The position numbers and the translations under genes were made by a program. From Chitinophaga sp. S165 (lineage in GTDB: Bacteria > Bacteroidota > Bacteroidia > Chitinophagales > Chitinophagaceae), in NCBI RefSeq assembly GCF_003182155.1, contig NZ_QGTG01000011.1, forward strand, positions 101,307-165,306: DNA of 64,000 bases, given 5' to 3'. Under the pieces are notes generated by a model. It was not told the origin of the DNA. It saw only the letters and a list, made by a program, of their open reading frames with translations, and made no database searches. The stretch's first letter is position 1, and each line of letters starts with the position of its first letter. Below are positions 60,704-64,000 of this stretch, one piece after another.

Positions 60704-61885
60704 ATGAACCACTTATTTCAGATCATTTACAAACAAAAGCCCGCTGGCTTTCTCTATAGCTTAATGGTTATGGCAGTATTATCAGGTTGTGCCTCTTCTT
60801 CCGCCAGATCAGATGGTGCGCCTCCTCCCGCTGCACTGCCGGTGTTCAAAGCCGTTGCATTGCCTGCTACCACTTACCGTGAGTTTAATGCTTCACTGGA
60901 GGGTAAAGTGAATGTGGAGATCCGCGCACAGGTTGACGGTTACCTCGATAAGATCTTCGTTGATGAAGGTGCTTATGTAAAAGCAGGTCAGCCGTTATTC
61001 CGTATCAACGACCGTCCTTACCGCGAACAATTAAGCAATGCGTCCGCCAGCCTGGCTGCCGCTCAGGCCAACGAGGAAAAAGCTGCGGTGGAAGTATCCA
61101 GGATCACGCCATTGGTTGACAATAATGTAGTCTCTGATGTACAACTGAAAACCGCCGTAGCTGCTCTTCAGGCCGCAAAAGCCAATGTAGCGCAGGCACA
61201 GGCAGGTGTCAGCAACGCGCGTATCAGCCTGGGATATACCTTAATTACTGCACCGGTTACCGGGTACATCGGCCGTATTCCTTATAAGATAGGTAGCCTT
61301 GTGGGCCGTAGTGAAACACAGGCACTCACCATGTTATCCGATGTGCACGAAGTATACGCTTACTTCTCTATGAGTGAAGTGGATTTCCTGCAGTTTAAAG
61401 ACAAGATAAAAGGTGCTACCATCGCAGACAAGGTAAAACAATTACCTCCTGTTGAACTGGTAATGCCCGATAATTCAGTCTATCCTGAGAAAGGCCGTAT
61501 TGAAACCATGGAAGGCCAGTTCGATAAGACAATGGGTGCTATCAGCTTCCGCGCTGTATTCCCTAACCCTAACGGTTTACTGCGTTCCGGTAATACCGGT
61601 AAGGTGAAGCTGTCCGAATCCTTCCCCGCCGCATTAGTGGTGCCACAGGAAGCTACTTTTGAACTGCAGGACAAAGTATTTGTCTTCACCGTTGGCGACA
61701 GCAATAAAGTAGTCAGCAAACCTATCAGGGTATCTGGTAAGAATAACGCTTATTATTTCGTGGAAAAAGGTATCGCTCCCGGAGAAGGTATTGTCTATAC
61801 CGGGTTAGACCGTCTTCGCGATGGCGTTGTTATACAACCACAACCAATGTCTCTGGATAGTCTGCTGAAGGTAAGACCCCTTTAA
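60704..61885 (+). CDS. RND efflux periplasmic adaptor (membrane fusion) lipoprotein
   Basis: A 393-aa lipoprotein (lipobox LSGC with Cys at about residue 29). It has the biotinyl-lipoyl-like start (EGKVNVEIRAQVDGYLDKIFVDEGAYVKAGQPLFRIND), a helical hairpin (~105-165), its return strand (YTLITAPVTGYIGRIPYKIGSLVG), then the beta-barrel and membrane-proximal domains. It should link the inner-membrane RND pump encoded next to an outer-membrane channel. The family (AcrA/MexA-like) exports drugs, dyes and detergents. A channel protein is not in the window; it may follow beyond the end. Confidence 0.95.
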   Translation: MNHLFQIIYKQKPAGFLYSLMVMAVLSGCASSSARSDGAPPPAALPVFKAVALPATTYREFNASLEGKVNVEIRAQVDGYLDKIFVDEGAYVKAGQPLFRINDRPYREQLSNASASLAAAQANEEKAAVEVSRITPLVDNNVVSDVQLKTAVAALQAAKANVAQAQAGVSNARISLGYTLITAPVTGYIGRIPYKIGSLVGRSETQALTMLSDVHEVYAYFSMSEVDFLQFKDKIKGATIADKVKQLPPVELVMPDNSVYPEKGRIETMEGQFDKTMGAISFRAVFPNPNGLLRSGNTGKVKLSESFPAALVVPQEATFELQDKVFVFTVGDSNKVVSKPIRVSGKNNAYYFVEKGIAPGEGIVYTGLDRLRDGVVIQPQPMSLDSLLKVRPL

Positions 61886-61986
61886 TTGACTACAGGCAGG
61901 CAACGTATCCCCCTATGACGGCCGTATAGGCCGCACAGGATCGCTACGTTTCAGACATCCGGATAAACAACTAATGCAACAAGATT

Positions 61987-64000
61987 ATGTTAAGAAAATT
62001 CATAGAAAGACCTGTACTGGCAACGGTGGTTTCCATCATCCTGGTGTTACTGGGATTATTGTCCCTGGCTACCTTGCCCGTTACACAGTTTCCTGATATC
62101 GCGCCGCCCAGCGTAGCTGTTATTGCCGCTTACCCTGGTGCGAACGCAGAAGTCGTAGCCCGCTCTGTGGCTACACCCATTGAAGAAGCCGTGAACGGTG
62201 TGGAGAACATGACCTACATGACCTCCACTTCCAATAACGACGGCTCCATGACGCTGACCGTCTACTTCAAACTGGGCACTGATCCCGATCTGGCTGCCGT
62301 GAATGTGCAGAACCGCGTTTCAAAGGCTACCAGCCTGCTTCCGGTGGAAGTTGTGAATGCGGGGATCACCACACAGAAACAGCAGAACAGTATGATCATG
62401 GTGGTGAACCTGGTCAGCGACCAGGAAGAATACGATGAGAAATTCCTGCAGAACTATGCGAAGATCAACATCATCCCGGAAATACAGCGTGTAACCGGAG
62501 TAGGACAGGCGATGGTGTTTGGTGGTAAAGACTATTCCATGCGTATATGGCTACGTCCCGACCGTCTTGCCGCCAACAATCTGTCTCCGCAGGATGTACT
62601 GGCCGCTATCAGGGAACAGAACCTCGAAGCCGCTCCCGGACGCTTTGGCGAAAGCAGTAAGGAAGCATTCGAGTATGTGATAAAATATAAAGGTAAACGT
62701 AACGAGAACGCACAATACGAAGACATTGTGCTGAAGGCAAATGCAGACGGTTCACTACTGAGGTTGAAAGATGTGGCCCGTGTTGAATTTGGTTCGTTTA
62801 CTTATAACAATGATACACAGGTGAACGGCAAACATGGTATCGGTATGGCAATATACCAGACTGCCGGTTCAAATGCGAACGAGATCCAGACCCAGGTGAA
62901 TGAACTGATGGAAAAGGCGTCAGGCCTCTTTCCAAGAGGTGTAGAATACTTTAATATCTATAGCACCAAAGAATACCTGGATGAATCTATCGACCAGGTA
63001 AAACACACGCTCATAGAAGCCTTCATACTGGTATTTATCGTCGTGTTCATCTTCCTGCAGGACTTCCGCTCTACGCTGATCCCTGCTATTGCAGTACCTG
63101 TAGCAATTATTGGTACCTTTTTCTTTATGCAGCTGTTCGGCTTTACGATCAACCTGCTGACATTGTTTGCGCTGGTACTGGCCATTGGTATTGTGGTGGA
63201 TGACGCCATTGTGGTCGTCGAAGCCGTCCATACAAAGATGGAGCATATTAATATGTCGCCGCGTGTGGCCACGATCACCAGTATGCAGGAGATCTCCGGC
63301 GCTATTATATCTATCACCCTGGTAATGGCGGCCGTGTTCATTCCGGTGGGCTTCATGCAGGGACCTGCAGGTGTGTTCTACCGGCAGTTCGCCTTTACGC
63401 TGGCCATCGCGATCCTTATCTCCGCATTGAACGCGTTGACCTTAAGCCCTGCGTTATGTGCGCTGCTGTTGAAGAATAATCACGCTAAAGATGTACATGG
63501 TGCTGCTTATACCAAAGGGTTCGGCAGCCGTTTCTTCAAGGCTTTTAATACGGGCTTTGAAGCAGTGACCAATAAATATATCAACAGTGTCCGTTTCCTG
63601 GTAAGACGTAAATGGATACCTATCGGTTTATTGGCGCTGGTGTTGGGCGTGACGATCTGGTTAGTGAAAAGAACGCCTACCGGTTTCATTCCCGGAGAAG
63701 ACAACGGTTTCGTGGTATACTCCGTAACTATGCCTCCGGGTAGTTCCCTGCAACGTACGCAGGAAGTCGTGAACAAAGTAGAGAAGGAAATGAAGGCGAT
63801 GGAAGCTGTGAGCACTTACCTGAGTGTGACGGGTTTCAACCTCTTGACGAACTCCAGTAGTTCGGCCTATGCGGTAGGTTTCGTGAAGCTTAAAAAACAT
63901 GAGGCCCGCGGACAGCATAAAGACCTGAAGGATGTGATGAATATGATGCAGGGAAGACTGGCCGGTATTCCCGAGGCGAACATCTTTATGTTCAACATGC
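61987..64000 (+). CDS. RND efflux pump inner-membrane subunit, AcrB/HAE1 type (3' end missing)
   Basis: The frame starts at ATG 61987 and is open to the window end, giving about 671 of an expected ~1040-1060 residues. The N-terminus MLRKFIERPVLATVVSIILVLLG with FPDIAPPSVAVIAAYPGANAEVV is diagnostic for HAE1 pumps, as are GIVVDDAIVVVEAV (helix 4; Asp pair DD for proton relay), SISLVMAAVF-like helix and TPTGFIPGEDNGF after helix 7. It is a homotrimeric proton-driven exporter, working with the adaptor 100 bp upstream. The 101-bp gap contains no obvious terminator, so the two are one operon. Confidence 0.96.
   Translation, partial: MLRKFIERPVLATVVSIILVLLGLLSLATLPVTQFPDIAPPSVAVIAAYPGANAEVVARSVATPIEEAVNGVENMTYMTSTSNNDGSMTLTVYFKLGTDPDLAAVNVQNRVSKATSLLPVEVVNAGITTQKQQNSMIMVVNLVSDQEEYDEKFLQNYAKINIIPEIQRVTGVGQAMVFGGKDYSMRIWLRPDRLAANNLSPQDVLAAIREQNLEAAPGRFGESSKEAFEYVIKYKGKRNENAQYEDIVLKANADGSLLRLKDVARVEFGSFTYNNDTQVNGKHGIGMAIYQTAGSNANEIQTQVNELMEKASGLFPRGVEYFNIYSTKEYLDESIDQVKHTLIEAFILVFIVVFIFLQDFRSTLIPAIAVPVAIIGTFFFMQLFGFTINLLTLFALVLAIGIVVDDAIVVVEAVHTKMEHINMSPRVATITSMQEISGAIISITLVMAAVFIPVGFMQGPAGVFYRQFAFTLAIAILISALNALTLSPALCALLLKNNHAKDVHGAAYTKGFGSRFFKAFNTGFEAVTNKYINSVRFLVRRKWIPIGLLALVLGVTIWLVKRTPTGFIPGEDNGFVVYSVTMPPGSSLQRTQEVVNKVEKEMKAMEAVSTYLSVTGFNLLTNSSSSAYAVGFVKLKKHEARGQHKDLKDVMNMMQGRLAGIPEANIFMFNM

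Overview
The window looks like chromosomal DNA of a Bacteroidota bacterium, most likely a Chitinophaga-like member of the Chitinophagaceae. The signs are an ECF sigma/FecR/SusC/SusD locus, M56-BlaI and S41-tricorn genes of the Bacteroidota type, promoters of the form TTG-N19/20-TAnnTTTG, weak or absent Shine-Dalgarno sequences, and many secreted proteins with lipoprotein or Sec signals. No rRNA, tRNA, CRISPR array or canonical transposase gene was found. The genus is an inference from gene style, not from a marker gene.

Layout. 1-10.4 kb: the end of a MacB/FtsX-type ABC permease, a secreted protein with a HEGRH motif, an HxlR-AraC regulator pair, a small membrane protein, catalase-peroxidase KatG and a TonB-dependent receptor. 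10.5-12.0 kb: an unusual module of two ~200 bp inverted arms enclosing one small-protein gene and a 16-bp tandem repeat; a third, diverged copy of the arm lies at 21.2 kb. 12.5-17.3 kb: an APC amino-acid permease and a tricorn-like S41 protease, separated by a long hairpin that touches the protease start codon. 17.4-21 kb: a BlaI repressor, an M56 membrane peptidase and a secreted protein; the last two share a heptad-repeat coiled coil. 21.5-24.7 kb: an epoxide-hydrolase-like protein, an alginate-lyase-like lipoprotein and a VOC protein. 24.9-29.7 kb: a compact ethanolamine catabolism cluster (GlxA-type regulator, permease, eutB, eutC) with an odd GC-rich palindromic spacer. 29.8-36.1 kb: a sigma/anti-sigma/SusC/SusD uptake operon.

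The most notable region is 37.2-52.1 kb. It is a five-gene co-directional operon: a 1469-aa secreted protein, a six-repeat fibronectin-III-like protein, an outer-membrane beta-barrel-like protein, a ~2011-aa multidomain protein and a SUKH (SMI1/KNR4)-like protein whose start codon overlaps the stop of the large protein. The large protein carries a HEIGH metallopeptidase motif, a caspase-like His/Cys region and a C-terminal deaminase-like CxxC domain. I read the last two genes as a polymorphic toxin and its immunity protein, and the first three as candidate surface or export partners.

52.2-58.6 kb holds a tandemly duplicated gene pair of unknown function (each copy with its own matching terminator), MsrA, a MutS2-like ATPase without an Smr domain, and a BACON/beta-propeller lipoprotein. 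58.7-64 kb is a MarR regulator, an AraC regulator and the start of an RND efflux operon; an identical 12-bp palindrome lies both in the marR promoter and just after marR, and the efflux genes have a structured leader.
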